Positions 17,065-24,821 of a DNA stretch of 64,000 nt are shown here, in pieces. This DNA is from Achromobacter sp. MFA1 R4. GTDB taxonomy: Bacteria; Pseudomonadota; Gammaproteobacteria; Burkholderiales; Burkholderiaceae_B. The notes under the pieces were generated by a model that saw nothing but the letters and a program-made list of their open reading frames with translations, did no database searches and was not told where the DNA came from. Both the position numbers and the translations under genes were made by a program. The stretch covers positions 6,026,086-6,090,085 of the forward strand of contig NZ_LT707065.1 of NCBI RefSeq assembly GCF_900156745.1. The letters run 5' to 3'. Every line of letters starts with the position of its first letter. Positions within the stretch are counted from its first letter, which is position 1.

Positions 17065-17162
17065 ATTCGGGATAACCCTGCGGCCGTCCGCGCATTGTCA
17101 GTGCCACCCCCAGGTGTCACCATCGGACCGTGGAATTCCTCCACGGCCACACGCGGACCGCC

Positions 17163-17957
17163 ATGCCATCGCCTTTATGCCATGCCCTGCTGCGCAACCT
17201 GGATGTCTTCAGGCCCTTGTCCGACGCGCAGCTCGATGCCGCGCTCCGGGACGCCGTTCCCTGCCGTCTTGAAGCGGGCGAAGTCGCCTACCGGCAAGGC
17301 GCCGACGGCGCCCACTTCTTCGTGTTGCTGCACGGCTGCCTCAAGGTCACTCAACTTACATCGGAAGGCGATCAAGTTGTCGTGAGATATGTCAATCCGG
17401 GCGATATGTTCGGGCTGGCGTGCGCGATGCGGCAGTCCTGTTATCCGGCCACCGTGCTGGCCGTGCAGGAAAGCGTCTGCCTGGCGTGGCCGGCGTCGGC
17501 ATGGGAAGGCTTTATCGCCAGCCATCCGCAATTGGGCGCCATCGCGCTCCAGACCATGGGCCAACGCCTGCAGGACGCGCACCTGCGCATCCAGGAGCTT
17601 TCCACCGACGAAGTCGAACAGCGCGTGGCGCGCGCGATCCTGCGGCTGGTGCAGCAGTCCGGCCAGCCCATGCAGGACGGCATCGGCATCGGCTTTCCCA
17701 TCACGCGGCAGGACGTGGCCGAGATGACCGGCACCACGCTGCACACCGTCAGCCGCCTGCTCAGCGACTGGAAGCAGCGCGGCATCGTGGCCAGCGGCCG
17801 CAAACGCATCGTGCTGCGTTCGCCCGCGGCGCTGGCCCGCCTGTCCGAAAACGCGCAGCCGGCGATGGACTGCGCGTCGTGTCTGTCGTGCCGGGACGGT
17901 TCGCCGGCGGCCGATCCGCCGGCCGCCCAGCGCGCCGAGGCGGCCGCGCACCCGTAG
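17163..17957 (+). CDS. Crp/Fnr-family regulator (probable nitrogen-oxide/oxygen-responsive activator of nirK)
   Basis: 264 residues from the ATG at 17163 (a GTG 33 nt upstream is possible). An N-terminal cyclic-nucleotide-like beta-roll spans about 20-130. A C-terminal helix-turn-helix contains ITRQDVAEMTGTTLHTVSRLLSDW. FNR's N-terminal iron-sulfur cysteine set is absent. Instead a C-terminal tail carries Cys237-x2-Cys240-x2-Cys243 (MDCASCLSC). It is divergent from nirK, so it probably acts at the box at 17051. The sensing chemistry cannot be told from sequence. Confidence 0.85.
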   Translation: MPSPLCHALLRNLDVFRPLSDAQLDAALRDAVPCRLEAGEVAYRQGADGAHFFVLLHGCLKVTQLTSEGDQVVVRYVNPGDMFGLACAMRQSCYPATVLAVQESVCLAWPASAWEGFIASHPQLGAIALQTMGQRLQDAHLRIQELSTDEVEQRVARAILRLVQQSGQPMQDGIGIGFPITRQDVAEMTGTTLHTVSRLLSDWKQRGIVASGRKRIVLRSPAALARLSENAQPAMDCASCLSCRDGSPAADPPAAQRAEAAAHP

Positions 17958-18021
17958 CGCGGCCTGCGTTGCCCGCACGGCCGGTACGATCCGCGCGGCC
18001 CGCACGGCCCGCGCCGCGCGG

Positions 18022-18840
18022 CTACCCCTCCTCCAGCACCAGCCGCAGCCCCAGGTTCGCGGGCGGCACGCCCACCGAACAGGCCCCGCTCTTGGGGTCG
18101 CGGATGAAGTCGGGCAGGTAGGCGATATGCCGGCCCGCCGCGACCCGGATGCCGCAGTTTCGGCTGAGCGCCGCGTCCGCCGGCGCATCCAGCACGCGCC
18201 GCGAATGGCAGTCCGATGTCCATTCCCACACGCTGCCCGCCATGTCCTGCAATCCAGCGGCGTTGACGCCATAGCCGCCGAACGGACGCACCGACGTATC
18301 GGCGCCCTCCCCGCCCCGGCGGCTCTGCTGTTCGTATTCCACCAGCCAGCGCTGCGCGGGGTCGACAGCGTCCTGGCCGCCGTTCTGCGGGTCGGACAGC
18401 GTCTCTTCGCGATAGGCTTCGCCCGCGGCATAGACCCATTCCGCGTAACGCGGCAGCCGATAGCGCTGGCCCGTCGAGCCCGACAGCCATGCCGCGTAGG
18501 CGGAAGCGTCCGACCAGCTGATGCCCGTGGCCGGCAGGTCGGGCGACGCGCCCTGGCGATGCGCGGCGTCCAGGGGCTTGCACGCGGCGGCGGCCACGCA
18601 CGCCGCGTATTCCGCCTGGCTGACCTGGCGCGTCATGATCGCCACGCCGCGCGCATGGCGCGTGGTGACCGGCGCCTGCGACACCGGATAGCCGTTGCGC
18701 AGCGCCTCGCCGGGCGGTTGATGGGTGGCTACGCCGGGCGGCAGCCGCGTCAGGTCCGGCAAGGCAAGACGGGCCCGGTCTGCGGGCCCGCATGCGGTCA
18801 ACGATAAGCAAAGGATGGCGGCAAGAGGCAGCAAGCGCAT
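18022..18840 (-). CDS. SUMF1/FGE-fold lipoprotein, NirV-like
   Basis: 272 residues. The N-terminal signal ends in a lipobox LTAC, with Cys17 the lipidation site, so a membrane-anchored periplasmic protein. The body has formylglycine-generating-enzyme-type sequence: VSQAEYAACV, ATGISWSDASAYAAWLSG, RLPRYAEWVYAAG, LQDMAGSVWEWTSDC. The tail lacks the CxxxxC copper-binding pair of true FGE, so formylglycine synthesis is doubtful. SUMF1-type proteins called NirV sit beside nirK in several denitrifiers. Here it lies downstream of qNor on the same strand, 111 bp away. Role unknown. Confidence 0.8.
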   Translation of the reverse strand: MRLLPLAAILCLSLTACGPADRARLALPDLTRLPPGVATHQPPGEALRNGYPVSQAPVTTRHARGVAIMTRQVSQAEYAACVAAAACKPLDAAHRQGASPDLPATGISWSDASAYAAWLSGSTGQRYRLPRYAEWVYAAGEAYREETLSDPQNGGQDAVDPAQRWLVEYEQQSRRGGEGADTSVRPFGGYGVNAAGLQDMAGSVWEWTSDCHSRRVLDAPADAALSRNCGIRVAAGRHIAYLPDFIRDPKSGACSVGVPPANLGLRLVLEEG

Positions 18841-18951
18841 GCGGAGGTTCTCCGAGGCGCCCGCGCCGGTCGGGCGCGGGCTTGGCTTGCATTGGACCCG
18901 CCGCGAGGGTCCGCGACGTTGTGCTGGCGCAAAGTCGCCCACGTGCGCGGA

Positions 18952-21237
18952 TCAGCCGCGCGCCGCCTTGGGCGTCAGGCGCGGTTCGACCCGCGCGGGC
19001 TTGCTGCTCAACAGGCCCAGGATCACCTGCATGACCATGGCCAGCGCGCCCAGCAGGAACACCACGTCGCCGAACGTGCGGCCCCAGCGCAGGGTCTTGA
19101 GCAGGTCCTGCTGCATGAAGGCTTCGCTGCGGGCGTACCACATGCCTTCGCTGACGCTGGCATGGAACTGGATCAGGCCTACCGGCAACAGGCTGGTGAA
19201 GATCATCAGCACCAGGCCGATGTTCATGCCCCAGAACGCCAGCTTCATCAGCCCGGGGTTCAGCGCGTACTGCGGACGGATGTAGCGCAGCACCAGCAGG
19301 GTGAAGCCCAGCGCCAGGAAGCCGTACACCCCGAACAGCGCGGCGTGCGCGTGCACCGGCGTGGTGTTCAGGCCCTGGATGTAGTACAGCGAGATCGGCG
19401 GGTTGATCATGAAGCCGAAGACGCCCGCGCCCAGCATGTTCCAGAAGGCCACGGCCACGAAGCACATCAGCGGCCACTTCAGGTTGTCCATCCAGGCGGC
19501 GCGGGTCTTCAGGCGCCAGTTTTCCCAGGCTTCGTAGCCCAGCACGATCAGCGGCACCACTTCCAGCGCCGAGAAGCTGGCGCCGACCGCCATCACGGGC
19601 GTGGTCGTGCCCGCGAAATACAGGTGGTGGAACGTGCCGGGAATGCCGCCCAGCATGAAGAGCGAAGCCGAGGCCAGGCTGGCCGTGGTGGCCATGCGGC
19701 GCGACACGAGGCCGAGCGTCGAGAAGATGAAGGCCAGCGCGGTGGTGGCGAACACTTCGAAGAAGCCTTCGACCCACAGGTGGACGATCCACCAGCGCCA
19801 GTACTCCATGATGGTCAGGTGCGTGCGTTCGCCGTAGAAAAAGCCCGCGCCGTAGAACAGGCCGATCGCGCCGACGGAAGCCGTCAGGAGCGCCAGCAGG
19901 TTCTTGTCGCCGCCGGGCGTGCGCAGCGCCGGCACGATGCCGCGCAGCATCAGCACCAGCCAGAAGCAGATGCCGGCGAACTTGCCGATCTGCCACAGGC
20001 GGCCCAGGTCCACGTACTCATAGCCCTGGTGGCCCAGCCAGAAGTTCAGCTCGGGCGGCATGATCTGCGCGATCGCCAGATAGTTGCCGGCGAACGAGCC
20101 GACCACGACCAGCACCAGCGCCCAGAACAGGATGTCGACCCCGGCCTTCTGGAACTTCGGATCGCGTCCGCCGTTGATCAACGGGGCCAGGAACAGGCCG
20201 GCGGCCAGGAACCCGGTAGCGATCCAGAACAGCGCACTCTGGATGTGCCAGGTGCGCACCAGCGAATACGGGAACCACTGGGACACGTCCATGCCATAGA
20301 ACTTCTGTCCTTCAACCGTGTAGTGCGCGGTGAAGCCGCCCAGCAGCACCTGGAAGCCGAACAGCGCCACGACCAGGAACAGGTACTTGCCCAGGGCGCG
20401 CTGCGAGGGCGTCAGGGCGAAGGCCGTGAGCGGATCGCGCGCGGGCGCTTGCGGCTCCGCTTCTTCCTGCCCGCGCAGGAAGGCCCAGGCCCAGACCAGG
20501 AAGCCGATGCCCGCCAGCAGCACGACGACGCTGATGATGGACCACATCACGTTTTCGGCGCTGGGCTGATTGCCGATCAGCGGTTCGTGCGGCCAGTTGT
20601 TGGTGTAGGTGACCGGCATGCCTTCGCGTTCGGTCGACGCGGCCCAGGCCGTCCAGTAGAAAAAGCGCGTGAGCTGCGTGCGGCGCGCGGCGTCGGGCAG
20701 CGTGTTTTCCTTCATGGCGAAGCTCTCGCGGCTGCCGTGCAGGGCCGGGGCGTCGGAGAACAGCTGGTCGTAGTAGGACGCGGTCTGCTCGATGGCTGTT
20801 GCGCGGCGCGGCGTGATCGTCAACGTGTCGGTCGCGGCGTCGCTGCGGTTGGCGCGGTACTCGGCCTTGAGCGCTTCACGCAGCGCGGCCTGCTGCGGCG
20901 CGGGAAGCTGTGCATAGGCCTGGCCGTGCTCGTCGCGCGCGGCCAGGTCCAGCCAGGCCGTCAACTCGCGATGCAGCCAGTCGGCCGTCCAGTCGGGCGC
21001 CTGATACGCGCCGTGGCCCCAGATCGAACCGAGCTGCATGCCCCCGACGGATTGCCAGGCGGTCTGCCCATCCAGGATGTCGTCGCGGCCAAACAGCGCG
21101 CGGCCGTCGGACGTCACCACGTGGCCGGGAATGGGCGGCGCCTGCCGGTAGACCTCGCCGCCGTAGAAGCCGAGCAGTGCAAAGGTGATCGCCACCACGG
21201 CGATCAGCGTGAACCATAATTTCCGATACGGACCCAT
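18952..21237 (-). CDS. norZ: Quinol-dependent nitric oxide reductase (qNor)
   Basis: 761 residues. It reduces two NO to N2O with quinol electrons in the inner membrane. The single-subunit type is shown by the N-terminal extension (WGHGAYQAPDWTADWLHRE and a periplasmic domain to about 220) fused to the NorB-like 12-helix haem-copper core. That core includes HLWVEGFFEVFATT, GTFHHLYFAGTTT and TPVHAHAALFGVYGF. AGGAGGG precedes the ATG. The promoter has a sigma-54 element and three NorR-type sites, indicating NO-induced expression. It disposes of the NO made by NirK. Confidence 0.96.
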   Translation of the reverse strand: MGPYRKLWFTLIAVVAITFALLGFYGGEVYRQAPPIPGHVVTSDGRALFGRDDILDGQTAWQSVGGMQLGSIWGHGAYQAPDWTADWLHRELTAWLDLAARDEHGQAYAQLPAPQQAALREALKAEYRANRSDAATDTLTITPRRATAIEQTASYYDQLFSDAPALHGSRESFAMKENTLPDAARRTQLTRFFYWTAWAASTEREGMPVTYTNNWPHEPLIGNQPSAENVMWSIISVVVLLAGIGFLVWAWAFLRGQEEAEPQAPARDPLTAFALTPSQRALGKYLFLVVALFGFQVLLGGFTAHYTVEGQKFYGMDVSQWFPYSLVRTWHIQSALFWIATGFLAAGLFLAPLINGGRDPKFQKAGVDILFWALVLVVVGSFAGNYLAIAQIMPPELNFWLGHQGYEYVDLGRLWQIGKFAGICFWLVLMLRGIVPALRTPGGDKNLLALLTASVGAIGLFYGAGFFYGERTHLTIMEYWRWWIVHLWVEGFFEVFATTALAFIFSTLGLVSRRMATTASLASASLFMLGGIPGTFHHLYFAGTTTPVMAVGASFSALEVVPLIVLGYEAWENWRLKTRAAWMDNLKWPLMCFVAVAFWNMLGAGVFGFMINPPISLYYIQGLNTTPVHAHAALFGVYGFLALGFTLLVLRYIRPQYALNPGLMKLAFWGMNIGLVLMIFTSLLPVGLIQFHASVSEGMWYARSEAFMQQDLLKTLRWGRTFGDVVFLLGALAMVMQVILGLLSSKPARVEPRLTPKAARG

Positions 21238-21285
21238 GATGGGAACGCCCTCCTGTGTTGCGGTTGGTTGGGGTACCTGCCCCCA

Positions 21286-21301
21286 TGCGAAATCCGTGCC
21301 A
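21286..21301 (-). promoter_or_regulatory. Sigma-54-type -24/-12 promoter of the qNor gene
   Basis: On the minus strand TGGCACGGATTTCGCA matches TGGCACG-N4-TTGCA at all but one position. The invariant GG and GC are correctly spaced. The implied start point near 21275 leaves about 38 nt of leader before the qNor ATG at 21237. Confidence 0.65.
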
Positions 21302-21340
21302 GAAAAAAACCGTTCGGAATCAATGCACTGTGAAGGGCGT

Positions 21341-21398
21341 GGTGTTTTTTACTGTTGCGCCGGCAGGTATAAATCACCATCACGGGGTGAATTCCACC
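21341..21398. promoter_or_regulatory. Three NorR-type sites (GGT-N7-ACC/T) upstream of the qNor gene
   Basis: GGT-N7-ACT at 21341-21353, GGT-N7-ACC at 21366-21378 and GGT-N7-ACC at 21386-21398, centred about 72, 97 and 117 bp upstream of the predicted start. GGT-N7-ACC triplets are the reported binding pattern of NorR at the Ralstonia norAB promoter. No norR gene is in the window. Confidence 0.65.
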
Positions 21399-21506
21399 GC
21401 GCAGCGCCGGCGCCCCATCCCCTTGCCGTCACTACAATGGGCGTGGCATCTGCCCGCCATACGCCCTGGTCCCACCCGCCGGCCCCACACGCGAGGAATA
21501 GCCCGG

Positions 21507-22217
21507 ATGAACACCGCGCCGCTGCACATCGGAATCGTCGCCTGCTCCGCGGAGGGCGCCGCGCTCTGCTACCGCACCCTGTGCGCCGAAGGCGCGCGCC
21601 GCATGGGCCCGCACGCCCACCCCGAGATTTCGCTGCACACGCATTCGCTGGCCGATTACGTGGCCTGCCTGGACCGAGGCGACCTGGACGGCGTGGCCGC
21701 CCTGATGCTGTCATCCGCCGACAAGCTGGCGCGCGCCGGCGCGGATTTCCTGATCTGCCCGGACAACACCATCCACCAGGCGCTGGACCGCATCGTGGCG
21801 CACGCGCCGCGGCCCTGGCTGCACATCGCGGCCGAAGTGGCCGCCGTGGCGTCGGCGCGCGGCTACCGGCGGATCGGCATCCTGGGCACGCACTGGCTGG
21901 TGGACAGCGGCGTCTACCCCGGCAAGCTGGGCGAACGGGGCCTGGACTACGCGCGCCCCGCGCAGGAAGACCGCCAGTTGCTCGGCCGCATCATCATGGA
22001 CGAGCTGGTCTACGGCGTATTCGAGCCGGCGTCGGTGGCGCGGCTGCAGGGCATCGTCGACCGGCTGAAAGACGACGGCTGCGACGCCGTCGTGCTGGGC
22101 TGCACCGAACTGCCGCTGGTGCTGAACGACAACAACTGCGCCCTGCCCACGCTGGATTCGACCCGCATCCTGGCGCGCGCCGCGCTGGATCGCGCGATCA
22201 ACGGCCGGACGCCCTGA
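21507..22217 (+). CDS. Aspartate/glutamate racemase family protein
   Basis: 236 residues. The two catalytic-cysteine regions of the family are present: LICPDNTIHQAL (N-terminal half) and VVLGCTELPLVL (C-terminal half). It would interconvert an L- and D-amino acid without cofactor; aspartate racemases fit best by motif. The ATG at 21507 is preferred, since upstream in-frame sequence runs across the qNor regulatory region. It stands alone, convergent with the Crp/Fnr gene. Confidence 0.87.
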   Translation: MNTAPLHIGIVACSAEGAALCYRTLCAEGARRMGPHAHPEISLHTHSLADYVACLDRGDLDGVAALMLSSADKLARAGADFLICPDNTIHQALDRIVAHAPRPWLHIAAEVAAVASARGYRRIGILGTHWLVDSGVYPGKLGERGLDYARPAQEDRQLLGRIIMDELVYGVFEPASVARLQGIVDRLKDDGCDAVVLGCTELPLVLNDNNCALPTLDSTRILARAALDRAINGRTP

Positions 22218-22223
22218 CGCCGC

Positions 22224-22934
22224 TCAGATCTGGTCCAGCCCGTACTGACGCAGGCGGGCCAGGTCCCGCACCTGGATCTGGTTGTAGGCCAGCGCCAGGA
22301 TGCCCAGGTCGGCCAGGGTCTGCAGCGCCTGGTTGACCCGCTGGCGCGACAGGCCGGTCAGGTAGCCCAGCTCTTCCTGCGAGATCGCCAGGGTCAGGTC
22401 GGTGGAGGGATACAGCTGCGGGTTGAACAATTGCGCCAGCGACTGCGCCACGCGCGCGTCGGCATCCAGCAGGCGGTGGTTCTGGATGGACGCGATGAAC
22501 TCGCCCATGCGGTCGTTCAATTGGCCGATGACGAAATGCGAAAAGGGCAGGCTTGCCGACAGCAGCGCATGGAACGTGGCGGCCGGCACCAGCATCACCA
22601 GCGACGGCTGGATCGCCACCACATCGTATTTGCGCAGCTCGCGCTTGATGACGCTGCCCTCGCCGAACCAACCGCCCAGCGGCACCCCCGAAAACGTGCA
22701 GCTGCGGCCCGATTCGTTGTAGATCGCCAGTTTGAGCAGCCCCTTGCTTACCCCGAGCCAGTAGTCCGACGGCGCGTTGCGCCGCGCGATCCACGCCCCG
22801 CTGCCCACGTGTTCGGCGCGCGAGGTCGCCAGCACCAGGTCCTGGTGCGCCGCGTCCAGCGCGCCGAACCAACGGCAGGCGCGAAAGAGCCCCGGCAGTT
22901 CGTCGGAGGAAACTGTGTTTGAAACATCGGACAT
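22224..22934 (-). CDS. Crp/Fnr-family transcriptional regulator
   Basis: 236 residues from the ATG at 22934. A cyclic-nucleotide-binding-like domain (PLGGWFGEGSVIKRELRKYDVVAIQPSLVMLVP in its middle) is followed by a C-terminal helix-turn-helix, ISQEELGYLTGLSRQRVNQAL. There is no cysteine cluster, so it is not an FNR-type iron-sulfur sensor. It is divergent from the acyl-CoA ligase/dehydrogenase pair. The intergenic region has a CRP-like palindrome (22973-22996). It likely autoregulates and controls the ligase operon. An upstream in-frame start would run through that palindrome. Confidence 0.86.
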   Translation of the reverse strand: MSDVSNTVSSDELPGLFRACRWFGALDAAHQDLVLATSRAEHVGSGAWIARRNAPSDYWLGVSKGLLKLAIYNESGRSCTFSGVPLGGWFGEGSVIKRELRKYDVVAIQPSLVMLVPAATFHALLSASLPFSHFVIGQLNDRMGEFIASIQNHRLLDADARVAQSLAQLFNPQLYPSTDLTLAISQEELGYLTGLSRQRVNQALQTLADLGILALAYNQIQVRDLARLRQYGLDQI

Positions 22935-22972
22935 GGGAAGAACCGTGTAAAACTGGGGGGTGCGCGGCCGGC

Positions 22973-22996
22973 CGTCTGTCGCGCAGGCGACAGACG
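22973..22996. promoter_or_regulatory. Perfect 10-bp-arm palindrome, putative Crp/Fnr-family operator
   Basis: Arms 22973-22982 and 22987-22996 are perfect complements around GCAG. The inner core TGTCG-N6-CGACA has the half-site spacing of CRP sites (TGTGA-N6-TCACA). It sits between the Crp/Fnr gene and the divergent acyl-CoA ligase. Confidence 0.55.
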
Positions 22997-23031
22997 CCAT
23001 TTTCCGGCGGGCCATAAGCTAGGGCAAGCGA

Positions 23032-23050
23032 CGGGGATCAAACTTCCCCG
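23032..23050. promoter_or_regulatory. Inverted repeat CGGGGA-N7-TCCCCG before the acyl-CoA ligase
   Basis: A perfect 6-bp inverted repeat with a 7-bp AT-rich spacer, ending 42 nt before the ligase ATG. It could be a second operator or a leader hairpin. Confidence 0.35.
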
Positions 23051-23092
23051 CAGACACATAAGAGGCGTACGCGCCCCAATTGGAGACCAAGC

Positions 23093-24748
23093 ATGACCGG
23101 CATGTTCGACCACGGCCTTGCGCGCCGCGAGGCCAATTACGAAGCCCTGACCCCCGTGGATTTCATCGCCCGGGCCGCGCAGGTCTACGGCCACCGGCTG
23201 GCCATCGTCCACGGCAAGGTCCGCCGCACCTGGGCCCAGACCTACGAGCGCGCGCAGCGCCTGGCCGGCGCGCTGGCGCAGGCCGGCATCCAGCGCGGCG
23301 ACACGGTCGCCGTCATGCTGCCCAACATTCCGGCCATGGTCGAAGCGCACTTCGGCGTGCCCATGCTGGGCGCCGTGCTCAACACGCTGAACACCCGCCT
23401 GGACACGCCCAGCGTGCTGTTCATGCTGGGCCACGGCGAAGCCCGCGCGCTGATCGTCGACACCGAATACGCCGACCTCGCCCAGCGCGCCCGGGCAGAG
23501 TTTCCGCATCTCAAGGTCATTTCGGTCCACGACCTGGACGGCGCCCCCGCCACCCTGCCCGGCGCCACCGACTACGAGGACTTCCTGACGGCCGCCCCGG
23601 CTACCTTCGACTGGAAGCCGCCCGCCGACGAATGGGACGCCATCGCCCTGAACTACACGTCCGGCACCACGGGCGATCCCAAGGGGGTCGTCTACCACTA
23701 TCGCGGCGCCTACCTGAACGCGCTGAGCAACATCCTCGAATGGGATATGCCCAAGCACCCCGTCTACCTGTGGACGCTGCCGCTCTTTCATTGCAACGGC
23801 TGGTGCTTCGCGTGGACGGTCGCCGCGCGCGCGGGCGTGAACGTATGCCTGCGCAAGTTCGACCCCAAGACGGTGTTCGACCTGATCCGCGACGAAGGCG
23901 TCACGCATTATTGCGGCGCGCCCATCGTGCAGAGCGCGCTCGCCAACGCGCCGGCCGAGATGCGCGCGGGCATCGCGCATACCGTGCGCACCATGGTGGC
24001 GGGCGCCGCCCCCGCGCCCGCGGTCATCGACAAGATGCGCGAGATCGGCTTTGAGCTGACCCACGTGTACGGCCTGACCGAAGTCTATGGCCCGGCCGCC
24101 GTGTGCGCCCACCAGGACGCCTGGGACGCGCTCGACCCCGAACGCCGCGCGCTGCTGACCGCGCGCCAGGGCGTGCGCTATCACCTGCAGGCCGGCGTAT
24201 CGGTGCGCGATCCGGAAACCATGCAGGAGGTGCCGGCCGACGAAGCCACCATCGGCGAGGTCATGTTCCGCGGCAACATCTGCATGAAGGGCTACCTGAA
24301 GAACGAACGCGCGACCGAGGACGCCTTCGCCGGCGGCTGGTTCCATACCGGCGACCTGGGCGTGATGACGGCCGACGGCTATGTCCGCATCAAGGACCGC
24401 AGCAAGGACATCATCATCTCGGGCGGCGAGAACATCTCCAGCATCGAGGTCGAGGACGCGCTGTACCGGCATCCGGCCGTGGCGGCGGTGGCCGTGGTGG
24501 CCATGCCGGATCCCAAATGGGGCGAGACGCCCTGCGCCTTCGTCGAGCTCAAGCCCGGCTGCACCGCCACCGCCGACGAAATCATCGCGCATTGCAAGCT
24601 GCTGCTGCCCGGCTTCAAGGTGCCGCGCGCGGTGCGCTTTGGCGAATTGCCCAAGACGTCCACCGGCAAGATCCAGAAATTCGAGCTGCGCGCCGCCGTC
24701 GGCGCCACGTCGGCGATCGACGTGGCCAAGCCCGGCAAGCCGGACTGA
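23093..24748 (+). CDS. Acyl-CoA ligase (DmdB/medium-chain type)
   Basis: 551 residues. The AMP-binding motif is YTSGTTGDPKGV. FHCNGWCFAWTVA, YGLTEVYGP, the GDLGVMTADGYVRIKDRSKDIIISGGENIS hinge and the C-terminal catalytic Lys in PKTSTGKIQKFELR all mark a complete enzyme. TTGGAGA precedes the ATG. An acyl-CoA dehydrogenase of the DmdC type follows 73 bp on. That pairing resembles the DmdB-DmdC step of methylmercaptopropionate breakdown, but medium-chain fatty acid activation is an equal possibility. Confidence 0.9.
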   Translation: MTGMFDHGLARREANYEALTPVDFIARAAQVYGHRLAIVHGKVRRTWAQTYERAQRLAGALAQAGIQRGDTVAVMLPNIPAMVEAHFGVPMLGAVLNTLNTRLDTPSVLFMLGHGEARALIVDTEYADLAQRARAEFPHLKVISVHDLDGAPATLPGATDYEDFLTAAPATFDWKPPADEWDAIALNYTSGTTGDPKGVVYHYRGAYLNALSNILEWDMPKHPVYLWTLPLFHCNGWCFAWTVAARAGVNVCLRKFDPKTVFDLIRDEGVTHYCGAPIVQSALANAPAEMRAGIAHTVRTMVAGAAPAPAVIDKMREIGFELTHVYGLTEVYGPAAVCAHQDAWDALDPERRALLTARQGVRYHLQAGVSVRDPETMQEVPADEATIGEVMFRGNICMKGYLKNERATEDAFAGGWFHTGDLGVMTADGYVRIKDRSKDIIISGGENISSIEVEDALYRHPAVAAVAVVAMPDPKWGETPCAFVELKPGCTATADEIIAHCKLLLPGFKVPRAVRFGELPKTSTGKIQKFELRAAVGATSAIDVAKPGKPD

Positions 24749-24821
24749 CCCGCTGGCCCTTGCCCCTTTCCCACGATCACTCGCTGAACAATTACCCGCT
24801 GAATCCAGGAGCGCTTACGCC

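Noticed and set aside
16974-17162. An NsrR- or NorR-type site at nirK
   Set aside because: No AAGATGYATTT-like half-site and no series of GGT-N7-ACC repeats is seen. Only the Crp/Fnr-type box fits.
17958-18021. GCCCGCACGGCC direct repeats between the Crp/Fnr and NirV-like genes as a regulatory element
   Set aside because: The repeat lies between two convergent gene ends in very GC-rich DNA and forms no clear terminator hairpin. Chance or decayed coding sequence is as likely.
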